Of a stretch of DNA of 46,752 bases, positions 1 to 6,324 are shown in pieces. The stretch is taken from contig JAZQUR010000125.1 of the NCBI GenBank assembly GCA_045631425.1, positions 1 to 46,752 on the forward strand. The letters run 5' to 3'. The DNA is from Treponema_I sp045631425. GTDB taxonomy: Bacteria > Spirochaetota > Spirochaetia > Treponematales > Treponemataceae. Numbering within the stretch: the first letter of the stretch is position 1; each line of letters starts with the position of its first letter. Made by a program: the position numbers and the translations under genes. The notes beneath the pieces were generated by a model. It did not search any database, had not been told where the DNA came from, and saw only the letters and a list, made by a program, of their open reading frames with translations.

Positions 1-19
1 CTTAGGGTTTCACCCTAAG
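1..19. other. perfect short hairpin at window edge
   Basis: CTTAGGGT and ACCCTAAG form a perfect 8-bp stem with a 3-nt loop. A short T-run follows about 7 nt later (27-31). It may be the terminator of a gene that lies upstream of the window, but the T-run is not adjacent and the upstream gene cannot be seen, so the role is open. Confidence 0.35.
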
Positions 20-189
20 AACCCAGTTTTTATCAAATTATTGACTTTTTTCAAAATAAAAAACACGTATTATATATTTTTGTATTTGTTTTGATTACAA
101 TACTATTTCGGAACAGAGCCTATATTTTTATTTCTTTTTTACCATTGGGACAGCTTTGAAAATGTGTATGAGGTTGATTTATTGGAAAA

Positions 190-280
190 GATTTCGGGGC
201 GTTGCGGGGTGTCCCCGCATGAGAGGGTAGGATGCAACGAAGTGCAGCCGAGAGAGAGACTTCTCCCTCTTGGCTTAAAA
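190..280. other. GC-rich structured non-coding segment downstream of lysA
   Basis: This stretch is clearly richer in G and C than the AT-rich DNA around it and holds two strong inverted repeats. TGCGGGG/CCCCGCA lies at 203-219 with a 3-nt loop, and GCCGAGAG/CTCTTGGC at 247-274 forms 8 pairs including one G-T. CGTTGC (200-205) and GCAACG (234-239) offer an alternative pairing. No convincing gene lies here: open frames across it continue as antisense of lysA. It could be a dispersed intergenic repeat, a 3' UTR element of lysA or a small RNA. The remaining bases 20-189 hold nothing I recognise. Confidence 0.4.
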
Positions 281-281
281 A

Positions 282-1547
282 TTAAAACATTTTTAGTAGG
301 TCGTCGATGGTTTCTCGGCGGCGGATTTGTTTGATTGTGCCGTTTTCGGTAACTAGGACTTCGGCTGGGCGTGGGCGGCTGTTGTATGATGAGCACATGC
401 TGTATCCGTATGCGCCTGTGTCTAGCACTGCGATGAGGTCGCCTTCTTGGATTTTTGGAAGTTGGCGGTCTTTTGCAAGAATGTCCCCTGATTCGCAAAT
501 GTTGCCTGTTACGGTTTGTGGCTCGAGTTCACCTTCTCGGGAAATGATTTCTCCTTCTCGGAGGATTTCAATGTCGTGGTGTGAATCGTACATGCTTGGT
601 CGAACTAGTACGTTCATTCCAACGTCTGTTCCTGCGAAGTTGATACCTGAGTTTTCTTTTGTGGCGTGAACGCGGCCTAGGATTACGCTACTTTCTGCTA
701 CGCAATATCTGCCTGGTTCGCTTTTGAAAAGTGGTGCTTTGCCGTAACTTACAACGAAGTCGTCTAGGATTGGTTCTAGTCTTGCTTTGAAGTCTTCCAT
801 TGGGAATTCTTTTTCGTCGTCTAGTTTGTGATATGGGATTCCGTATCCGCCACCGAAGTCGATAAAATCAAGGTTTTCAAATTGGTGTGCGATTCTCAAT
901 AGATTTGTAACGGCGTCTAGGTATGGTTGTGGGTCCATAAATAGTGAGCCAATGTGTTGGTTGATTCCTGCGATGGTGATTTGATATTTCTCTGCGATTT
1001 CAAAGATTTCTGGAATGGCGTATTCTGCGATACCGAATTTGGTCCTTTTCCCTCCGGTAACAACTTTTTCGCAGTGTCCAGCTCCTACGCCTGGGTTGAT
1101 GCGAACTGCACATTGGCGTTTTTCGGCTGGGATATTCATTTGGTTACAAACTTCTCCAAACAACTCTAGTTGGCTTAGGGAGTCGAGGCTTGTCATTACG
1201 CCGTTATTTAGGGCGAAGGCTAGTTCGTAGGGTGCAACGTTGTTTGGCACGAAGAAGATGCGTTCTACTGGGAAGCCTGCTTTCATCAATAGGGTGATTT
1301 CGCCAACGCTCATGGCATCGCAGTTGAGGCCTTCTTCTAGGGCGATTTTTAGAATGTGGATATTTGTATTTGCTTTTACAGAATAGTTTGCTGTGTATGG
1401 ATATTTTGTGATAACTTTTGCAACTTTTGACATTCTGTCCCGAAGTATTTTTTCGTTGTAAACGTATAGGGGAGTTCCGAATTTTGCTACGATTTCTTCT
1501 GGATTGTTTCCTTCAAAGTAGTTTGTTTGTTGGATAAATGAATTCAT
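282..1547 (-). CDS. lysA: diaminopimelate decarboxylase
   Basis: PLP enzyme that decarboxylates meso-diaminopimelate to L-lysine, the last step of lysine synthesis, in the cytoplasm. The 421-residue product has the fold-type III alanine-racemase-like barrel at the N-terminus, with the PLP lysine at K58 in YSVKAN, the phosphate-binding glycine loop DFGGGYGIP in the middle, and the C-terminal CESGD motif that supplies a substrate-contacting cysteine, followed by DTGAYGYSM. Length is normal for LysA. The ATG follows an AGAGGTAG ribosome site 3 nt upstream. It is monocistronic, with its own TTGACA promoter and a 26-bp palindrome shared with ddh and the TrmB-like gene. A lysine riboswitch is excluded because the predicted leader is only about 36 nt. 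Assignment is very secure. Confidence 0.95.
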   Translation of the reverse strand: MNSFIQQTNYFEGNNPEEIVAKFGTPLYVYNEKILRDRMSKVAKVITKYPYTANYSVKANTNIHILKIALEEGLNCDAMSVGEITLLMKAGFPVERIFFVPNNVAPYELAFALNNGVMTSLDSLSQLELFGEVCNQMNIPAEKRQCAVRINPGVGAGHCEKVVTGGKRTKFGIAEYAIPEIFEIAEKYQITIAGINQHIGSLFMDPQPYLDAVTNLLRIAHQFENLDFIDFGGGYGIPYHKLDDEKEFPMEDFKARLEPILDDFVVSYGKAPLFKSEPGRYCVAESSVILGRVHATKENSGINFAGTDVGMNVLVRPSMYDSHHDIEILREGEIISREGELEPQTVTGNICESGDILAKDRQLPKIQEGDLIAVLDTGAYGYSMCSSYNSRPRPAEVLVTENGTIKQIRRRETIDDLLKMF

Positions 1548-1562
1548 GTCTACCTCTTATAT

Positions 1563-1588
1563 TTAGTAGTTCTTTTTAGTATTACTAA
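1563..1588. promoter_or_regulatory. 26-bp palindromic operator of lysA (copy 1 of 3)
   Basis: Left arm TTAGTAGT and right arm ATTACTAA are separated by 10 bp containing TTTTTA. The core TTAGTA/TACTAA is a perfect inverted repeat. It starts 1 nt downstream of the lysA -10 box, so a bound protein would cover the transcription start. The same element, with identical length, lies at 4652-4677 and 6231-6256. The inferred ligand protein is the TrmB-like regulator at 5524-6213. Confidence 0.8.
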
Positions 1589-1589
1589 T

Positions 1590-1618
1590 AGTTTATCGAA
1601 GATGTGGAGGGGTGTCAA
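1590..1618 (-). promoter_or_regulatory. lysA sigma-70 promoter
   Basis: On the minus strand TTGACA (1618-1613), a 17-bp spacer and TAAACT (1595-1590). The predicted start near 1583 falls inside the operator and leaves a leader of about 36 nt. A 17-bp palindrome (AATTCTAA-T-TTAGAATT, 1623-1639) sits just upstream of the -35 box. Confidence 0.7.
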
Positions 1619-1674
1619 GGGAAATTCTAATTTAGAATTGAGAATTGGGGGAGGTGTGGTTTTTATTTTTTAGG

Positions 1675-1703
1675 TTTAATATATTATTTAAATATGATAT
1701 AAT
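1675..1703 (+). promoter_or_regulatory. candidate hpt promoter
   Basis: A perfect TATAAT lies at 1698-1703, 30 nt before the GTG start of hpt. The -35 position 17 bp upstream (TTTAAT, 1675-1680) is a poor match, so only the -10 box is convincing. Confidence 0.45.
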
Positions 1704-1733
1704 AATTTAATATTTGGGAAAGGAAACGGTAAA

Positions 1734-2252
1734 GTGGCAAAAATCGACGTAATGATATCTGAAACTGAAATCGCAAAAAAAGTTGAGGAAATTGCAAAAC
1801 AAATTGAAAATGATTATAAAGGCGAACCTTTGTTGGTTGTGGGAATCTTAAAAGGTGCCAGTGTCTTTGTATCTGATTTGATTAGAAAGATTAATCTAGA
1901 TGTAAATATCGATTTTATGAGTGTATCAAGTTATGGAAATTCAACAGAATCTTCTGGAACTGTAAAAATTTTGAAAGATTTGGATATTGATATTGCTGGT
2001 AAAAATGTTTTGATTGTAGAGGATATAATTGATTCTGGTCTAACATTAAGCAATTTGGTAAAAGAGTTACAAATCAGAAATCCAAAATCTTTGAAGTTGT
2101 GTACTTTGTTGGATAAGCCAGAGAGAAGAAAAACTAATGTGCATGTTGATTATGTTGGCTTTGTAATAGAAGATAAATTTATTGTTGGTTACGGAATCGA
2201 CTGGGCAGAAAATTATAGAAATTTGCCTTACATCGGCTCTGTAACAATCTAA
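1734..2252 (+). CDS. hpt: hypoxanthine phosphoribosyltransferase
   Basis: Purine salvage enzyme that converts hypoxanthine (and usually guanine) plus PRPP to the nucleoside monophosphate. The 172-residue length is typical for bacterial Hpt. Visible are the type I PRTase PRPP-binding loop VLIVEDIIDSGLTL near residues 90-103, LKGASVF near the N-terminus (first PRPP loop), and a C-terminal base-contacting FVIEDKFIVGYGIDW segment. The start is GTG, giving MAKIDVMISE, and is preceded by a GGGAAAGGAAA purine stretch. The gene is followed by its own terminator. It lies divergently from lysA and seems to be a single-gene unit. Confidence 0.93.
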   Translation: MAKIDVMISETEIAKKVEEIAKQIENDYKGEPLLVVGILKGASVFVSDLIRKINLDVNIDFMSVSSYGNSTESSGTVKILKDLDIDIAGKNVLIVEDIIDSGLTLSNLVKELQIRNPKSLKLCTLLDKPERRKTNVHVDYVGFVIEDKFIVGYGIDWAENYRNLPYIGSVTI

Positions 2253-2280
2253 GAAATATTTACCAATAGAATATAATGGG

Positions 2281-2313
2281 CGGATTTCCATTTTTAGGAA
2301 TCCGTTTTTTTTT
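2281..2313 (+). terminator. rho-independent terminator after hpt
   Basis: CGGATTTCC and GGAATCCG pair with one bulged base around a 7-nt loop, followed by nine T. It starts 28 nt after the hpt stop codon. Confidence 0.85.
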
Positions 2314-2320
2314 ACTTTGT

Positions 2321-2363
2321 TGCTTCTTTATACTTCTTTTATGCTTCTTTTATGCTTCTTTTT
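2321..2363. repeat. four tandem 10-11 nt direct repeats
   Basis: Four near-identical units of TGCTTCTTTTA type run head to tail: 2321-2330, 2331-2341, 2342-2352 and 2353-2363. The second unit has A for G. They end where the likely -35 box of the methyltransferase gene (TTGAAA, from 2363) begins; TATAAT follows at a 15-bp spacing. Such short arrays can change copy number by slippage. Confidence 0.65.
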
Positions 2364-2431
2364 TGAAAAATGTTTTATTTTCTTATAATTTATGATATTA
2401 TCATACTATCACAAATTATTGATGGGAAAAA

Positions 2432-3538
2432 ATGCAGCAAATCGAAAATCAAGAATATTTAACAACTCAAATCATTACATATCTTGGAAATAAGCGCAGT
2501 TTGATTGGGCATATTGAAAAGGAAATAAACGAGATTTCTGAAAAACTTGGGAAGAAAAAGCTTGTTTGCGCTGATTTGTTTTCTGGTTCTGGAATTGTTG
2601 CTCGTATGCTAAAATCCCACTCGGAAAAACTGATTACAAATGATTTGGAAAATTATTCTGCTTTGCTAAATACTTGTTATCTTTCCAATAAATCAGATTA
2701 TCCGAAAAATCAGTGTGATGAAATCCGAAAATCCTTGGAAGAAAAGTGCGAAAATCAGAAAATTTCTGGAATTATCACTGAAAATTATGCCCCGAAGGAT
2801 GATAAAAATATTTTGCCCGGGGAAAGGGTTTTTTACACTCACGAAAATGCGCTTTTAATCGACACTTATCGAAGTTTGATTGATTCTGAAATCGCTGATG
2901 AAAAGCTGAAAAAGTTTTTTTTAGCGCCACTGATTACGGAGGCTTCTATCCACGTAAACACTAGTGGAGTTTTCAAAGGCTTTTATAAGGATAAAAACAC
3001 GAAAATCGGCTGTTTTGGCGGGGGCGGGAAAAATGCTTTAAGTCGGATTTTGGGGAAAATCCAGCTGAAGGAGCCGGTTTTTAGCAATTTTCAGTCTGAT
3101 GTGGAGATTTTTCAAAAGGATACTGTGGAACTTGCAGGTGAGCTGAAAAATCTGGATGTGGCTTATCTGGATCCGCCTTATAATCAGCATCCCTATGGCT
3201 CGAATTATTTTATGCTGAATTTGATTTTGAAAAATCGGCTGGATGTTGAAGTTAGTCGGGTAAGCGGAATCACTCAAGATTGGAATCATTCGGTTTTCAA
3301 TAAAGCTTCTTTTGCTTTGAATGCCATGGAAGACATTATCGGGAAAATTGATAGTAAGTTTGTGATTGTGTCTTATAATTCGGAAGGATTTATCACTTTC
3401 CAGCAAATGACTGATATGCTTAAAAAATACGGAAGCCTAAAAACTGTGGAGATAAACTACAACGCTTTTCGTGGTAGCCGCAATTTAAGTGGCCGTGATA
3501 TTTACGTGTCGGAATATTTGTTTGTGTTAGAGAAGTAG
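2432..3538 (+). CDS. D12-class DNA adenine-N6 methyltransferase
   Basis: Transfers a methyl group from S-adenosylmethionine to adenine N6 in a specific DNA site. The 368-residue protein has the motif order of the alpha (D12/Dam-like) group: motif X ITYLGNKR at about 16-22, motif I DLFSGSG at 48-54, motif II ITNDLENYSALLN at 68-80, then a target-recognition stretch, and motif IV LDPPYN at 246-251. No restriction endonuclease lies beside it, so it is a solitary methylase in this window. Direct repeats abut its promoter, which could allow phase variation. The start is an ATG preceded by GATGGGAAAAA. The recognition sequence cannot be deduced by eye. Confidence 0.88.
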   Translation: MQQIENQEYLTTQIITYLGNKRSLIGHIEKEINEISEKLGKKKLVCADLFSGSGIVARMLKSHSEKLITNDLENYSALLNTCYLSNKSDYPKNQCDEIRKSLEEKCENQKISGIITENYAPKDDKNILPGERVFYTHENALLIDTYRSLIDSEIADEKLKKFFLAPLITEASIHVNTSGVFKGFYKDKNTKIGCFGGGGKNALSRILGKIQLKEPVFSNFQSDVEIFQKDTVELAGELKNLDVAYLDPPYNQHPYGSNYFMLNLILKNRLDVEVSRVSGITQDWNHSVFNKASFALNAMEDIIGKIDSKFVIVSYNSEGFITFQQMTDMLKKYGSLKTVEINYNAFRGSRNLSGRDIYVSEYLFVLEK

Positions 3539-3558
3539 AGGACAATTTATCTCATAAA

Positions 3559-3602
3559 AAATCCCACCTTGTAAAAAAGTTCAAGGTGGGATTTCTGTTT
3601 TT
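3559..3602. terminator. bidirectional terminator between methyltransferase and ddh
   Basis: AAATCCCACCTTG and CAAGGTGGGATTT form a perfect 13-bp stem with a 10-nt loop. T-rich tracts follow on both strands. It serves the two convergent genes ending at 3538 and 3626. Confidence 0.9.
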
Positions 3603-3625
3603 TTTGGATTTTTATGTAATCGCAA

Positions 3626-4615
3626 CTACAATAAGTGAGCTCTGATTTCTTCAGCGCTCATGCTTGTTAGGTAAGCTGGTGGCACGTCGAAAACTGTTTT
3701 ACATCCTGTCATGCCTTCTTGGTTCATGCGGTAAACTGCACGAGCATAAGCTACGATTACGCTTGATGTAAATGCTGGGTTTGAATCTAACTTTAAGCTG
3801 TATTCGATAACGTTATCAAATTCGTTGTCCCAACCAGTTTTCCCTGTTCTGAAAACAAATCCGCCGTGTGGGATTCCTGCGTGGTCACGAAGCAACTCTT
3901 CTTCGCTGATAAAGTTTACTGTTGTGTCGTAGTCAGCAAAGTAGTTTGGCATTTCTTTTATTTCTTTTTCAACACGGAGCTTGTCGGCTTCTGTTGCGCC
4001 ATCTTCTAAAACAACGAAACACTCACGAGTGTGCTTTTGGCGTGTTGTAAGAGTTGGATTTTCCCCATTTCTCACGCTTTCCAAAGCTGATTCCACAGGA
4101 ATTGTGTATTGTTTTGCGTTTTTTACACCAGCAATGCGGCGAATTGCATCTGAGTGTCCTTGGCTAACACCTTTTCCCCAGAATGTGTAGTCATTTCCCT
4201 TTGGTAAAATTGCGTTTGCGTAAAGACGAGCAAGACTGAACATTCCTGGGTCCCAACCTGCGCTAATCAAAGCTGTTTTTTTGCTTGATTTTGCGGCGCC
4301 GTCAACTGCAGCAAAGTGTTCTGGGATTTTTGCGTGAGTGTCGAAACTGTCTACAACATTAAAACATTTTGCATATTCTGGAGTCTGTTTTGGAAGGTCA
4401 GTTGCGCTTCCTCCGCAGATAATTAAAACATCAATTTTATCTTGATAACTTAAAATGTCATCAATTTTTACAACAGGAACTCCGCTTGTTAAAAGTTTAA
4501 CTGAACTTGGGTCTCGGCGAGTAAAAACTGCCACAAGTTCACAGTCTGGATTTTGTTTGATGGCACATTCAACGCCTTTTCCAAGATTTCCGTATCCTAA
4601 GATTCCGATTTTCAT
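3626..4615 (-). CDS. ddh: meso-diaminopimelate D-dehydrogenase
   Basis: NADPH-dependent enzyme that makes meso-diaminopimelate from tetrahydrodipicolinate and ammonia in one step, by-passing the succinylase, acetylase and aminotransferase routes. The 329-residue product starts with the Rossmann loop GILGYGNLG (4-12). It has the substrate-region motifs SAGWDPGMFS and GKGVSQGHSDA in the middle and NPAFTSSVIVAYARA near the C-terminus, all typical of Ddh. Length is normal. The start ATG has a GGAGG ribosome site (AGGAAATATG on the sense strand). It is transcribed alone from a TTGACA promoter carrying the same 26-bp operator as lysA, so the two last lysine enzymes are probably co-regulated although not adjacent. 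Confidence 0.93.
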   Translation of the reverse strand: MKIGILGYGNLGKGVECAIKQNPDCELVAVFTRRDPSSVKLLTSGVPVVKIDDILSYQDKIDVLIICGGSATDLPKQTPEYAKCFNVVDSFDTHAKIPEHFAAVDGAAKSSKKTALISAGWDPGMFSLARLYANAILPKGNDYTFWGKGVSQGHSDAIRRIAGVKNAKQYTIPVESALESVRNGENPTLTTRQKHTRECFVVLEDGATEADKLRVEKEIKEMPNYFADYDTTVNFISEEELLRDHAGIPHGGFVFRTGKTGWDNEFDNVIEYSLKLDSNPAFTSSVIVAYARAVYRMNQEGMTGCKTVFDVPPAYLTSMSAEEIRAHLL

Positions 4616-4651
4616 ATTTCCTCCGTCAAAATTTTCCGAAAAATTTGCAAG

Positions 4652-4677
4652 TTAGTAGTACTTTTTAGAATTACTAA
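4652..4677. promoter_or_regulatory. 26-bp palindromic operator of ddh (copy 2 of 3)
   Basis: TTAGTAGT and ATTACTAA arms with 10 bp between, identical in length to the lysA copy and differing at only two positions, both in the centre. It lies 4 nt downstream of the ddh -10 box and would cover the transcription start. Confidence 0.8.
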
Positions 4678-4681
4678 ATAA

Positions 4682-4710
4682 AAATTACTTTGATAAGAGG
4701 ATTTTGTCAA
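4682..4710 (-). promoter_or_regulatory. ddh sigma-70 promoter
   Basis: On the minus strand TTGACA (4710-4705), 17 bp, TAATTT (4687-4682). Same geometry as the lysA and trmB-like promoters. Confidence 0.65.
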
Positions 4711-4794
4711 GTAGAAAAATGATGTAAGGCTTTTTATCAAGTTAATATTAAAATGATTTAAGAAAAATAGAAAAATCCCAAGGAAAACTTTTAA

Positions 4795-5214
4795 TTAAAT
4801 CAAGCCAGAAGTGCACAAAAACATTTCTGGCGTTTGCACTGATATATTTGCAGATTTGTAGTCTTTTACATTTCTAGTTACGATTATTGGGATTTCATGA
4901 TTTTGTGCGGTATAACACTGGATGGCATCTTCAAAATCCGAAAAATCTGAGTTTAACGCGTAATCTATTGTTTTTTCAGAAGAATCAATAACATTAACTA
5001 GTAGGCGCAATTTTCGTAATGCTGATTTTGCTTGTTCATTCCCCAGTTGTTTTCGAAGTATGTAAAAAACATTGCAAAAAACTGTTGGAGACGTGAACAA
5101 GCGAACTTTATTCATATCTGCAAAGGTAAAAAGCAATGCTGCAAAATGAAAGTGAGGAATCCGCTCTGCAAGCAAATCTAAAATAACATCAGTGTCCACA
5201 AAAACTTTATTCAT
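4795..5214 (-). CDS. PIN-domain toxin (VapC-like ribonuclease)
   Basis: Likely toxin of a type II toxin-antitoxin pair; PIN proteins are Mg-dependent ribonucleases. The 139-residue protein shows the four acidic positions expected of the fold: D7/D9 in FVDTDVILDLL, E60 or nearby in the middle helix, D93/E95/D96 in DFSDFEDAIQ, and D118 after TRNVKDYK. The C-terminal VQTPEMFL is common in this PIN subgroup. Its start codon lies 8 nt inside the upstream antitoxin gene, so translation is coupled. The start sits in the sequence ATATGAATAAAG, and no other Met is near. The RNA target is unknown. Confidence 0.85.
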   Translation of the reverse strand: MNKVFVDTDVILDLLAERIPHFHFAALLFTFADMNKVRLFTSPTVFCNVFYILRKQLGNEQAKSALRKLRLLVNVIDSSEKTIDYALNSDFSDFEDAIQCYTAQNHEIPIIVTRNVKDYKSANISVQTPEMFLCTSGLI

Positions 5215-5470
5215 ATTTTTGCATTAAATAGTTTTCGTAATCATCTTTTACGTCTAAATCATCATTTATTTTGATGATTCCAGAAAGTTCCTTTACCAAA
5301 GGCGAATAAAAATCATTTTTTGGAGATTCTAGATTATTTGCTAAAGTAATGCTGTCAAAAAAGTTTTCTATCAATTTTGAAAGAGAAATCCCTTTTTTGG
5401 CAACATATTCTTTTGCTCTTTGGATGGATTCTTCGTTTAACTTTAGTGTAAGTTTTACATCTGATGCCAT
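5207..5470 (-). CDS. ribbon-helix-helix type antitoxin (DUF6364-like)
   Basis: Partner of the PIN toxin. The 87-residue protein begins with a beta strand DVKLTLKL followed by two helices (EESIQRAKEYVAKKG and ISLSKLIENFFDSI), the pattern of RHH/MetJ-like DNA-binding antitoxins. The charged C-terminal half (SGIIKINDDLDVKDDYENYLMQKYE) would wrap the toxin. The gene overlaps the toxin gene by 8 nt. The start ATG is only 6 nt after a TATATT -10 box and has no Shine-Dalgarno, so the mRNA should be leaderless. Two TACGTA sites flank the -10 box and are likely autoregulatory operators. Confidence 0.8.
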   Translation of the reverse strand: MASDVKLTLKLNEESIQRAKEYVAKKGISLSKLIENFFDSITLANNLESPKNDFYSPLVKELSGIIKINDDLDVKDDYENYLMQKYE

Positions 5471-5498
5471 ACGTATAATATAGATTTGATAGTACGTA
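5470..5498. promoter_or_regulatory. paired TACGTA operator sites of the toxin-antitoxin operon
   Basis: Two self-complementary TACGTA hexamers at 5470-5475 and 5493-5498 are 23 bp apart, about two helical turns. One lies in the -35/-10 spacer and the other on the start site. This fits autorepression by the RHH antitoxin. Confidence 0.6.
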
Positions 5499-5505
5499 TT
5501 GTCAA
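5477..5505 (-). promoter_or_regulatory. toxin-antitoxin promoter (leaderless)
   Basis: On the minus strand TTGACA (5505-5500), 17 bp, TATATT (5482-5477), then 6 nt to the ATG. Transcription should begin at or within 1-2 nt of the start codon. Confidence 0.75.
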
Positions 5506-5523
5506 GTTTTTTTTATGTGATAA

Positions 5524-6213
5524 TCACTTTCCTAGCAACTCAATCTTGTTTTTCAAAGCTTCTTTCATTACGTCTACTAAATTTTTTTCGCCGGAGTAGA
5601 GGCAGGTATCGTGTTCGTCTCCAGAAATCACTCCGGTTAAAACGTAGCTAGAATCTGTTATCAATCGGATTTGACCTTTTTCGCACTGGGTTTTGTGGCA
5701 AATTGCCCCGTAGACTTCAAAATCATCGGATAAAATTACTACTTTTTTTCCAGCTTCAACTAGTTTTTCTAAATCTTGCACAAAATCCTTCAAAATATTT
5801 TGGGGCGCAAAAACGTAAAGACGCTCTTTCGTTTTTTCTAGCATTTCGTGGATTTTTGCCAAAATATTTTTGCCGCCAACAATGGTCATATATCCTTCTG
5901 AGGCGATATGCTTTTGCGGCTTGTTTTCCAAAATGATTTTTGCCTTTTCCTCTAACTGAGAAAAACTGTTTTTCAAAAATGTCTCAGTTTCCACAGGAAT
6001 ATATTTTGTGGTTTCCCCTTCCAAAAGATAGAGAACTCCCTTTTCCACAAGACTTTGTAGTGCAGAATACACATTTGACCGAGCGATTCCAGTTTCTTTT
6101 GCAACTTCGTATCCTGTCATCTCTCCGTGAGTCAAAAGGGCTACGTAAATTGTGGCTTCTTGTCGTGTGAGATTAAAGGTCATGAGATTTTCTATCAAAA
6201 GTGATGATGACAT
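5524..6213 (-). CDS. TrmB-family transcriptional regulator, probable lysine-branch repressor
   Basis: A 229-residue protein with an N-terminal winged helix of TrmB type (about residues 8-66: LTRQEATIYVALLTHGEMTG, then VAKETGIARSNVYSALQSLVEKG). A short linker helix (80-98) leads to a C-terminal phospholipase-D-like effector fold from about 105 (GYMTIVGGKNILAKI, RLYVFAPQNIL, KVVILSDDF). Classical TrmB proteins bind sugars, but this one shares its 26-bp operator with lysA and ddh and carries the same operator at its own start site. That argues for repression of lysine synthesis and of itself. The effector (lysine or diaminopimelate?) is inference. The ATG is preceded by AGGAAACTTCCAAATG on the sense strand, an acceptable ribosome site. 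Confidence 0.82.
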   Translation of the reverse strand: MSSSLLIENLMTFNLTRQEATIYVALLTHGEMTGYEVAKETGIARSNVYSALQSLVEKGVLYLLEGETTKYIPVETETFLKNSFSQLEEKAKIILENKPQKHIASEGYMTIVGGKNILAKIHEMLEKTKERLYVFAPQNILKDFVQDLEKLVEAGKKVVILSDDFEVYGAICHKTQCEKGQIRLITDSSYVLTGVISGDEHDTCLYSGEKNLVDVMKEALKNKIELLGK

Positions 6214-6230
6214 TTGGAAGTTTCCTTTGC

Positions 6231-6256
6231 TTAGTAGTAGTTTTTAATATTACTAA
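6231..6256. promoter_or_regulatory. 26-bp palindromic operator of the TrmB-like gene (copy 3 of 3)
   Basis: Same TTAGTAGT ... ATTACTAA palindrome and same 26-bp length as at lysA and ddh. It begins 3 nt downstream of the -10 box, consistent with autorepression. Confidence 0.8.
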
Positions 6257-6259
6257 TAG

Positions 6260-6288
6260 AAGATATATTGATATTTTGCGGTTGTCAA
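6260..6288 (-). promoter_or_regulatory. promoter of the TrmB-like gene
   Basis: On the minus strand TTGACA (6288-6283), 17 bp, TATCTT (6265-6260). Confidence 0.7.
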
Positions 6289-6324
6289 TATTTAGTTTTT
6301 TTCAAAAATTCCCAAAAATCAGTT

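Noticed and set aside
247..274. Rho-independent terminator of lysA
   Set aside because: The stem is good but no T-run follows on the minus strand.
139..669. Open frames of about 120 codons on both strands over the end of lysA
   Set aside because: They are shadows of lysA or run into the GC-rich hairpin block; they have no ribosome site and the products are Arg/Ser-rich.
1548..1620. Lysine riboswitch in front of lysA
   Set aside because: The predicted leader is about 36 nt, far too short for an L-box, and no matching stems are seen.
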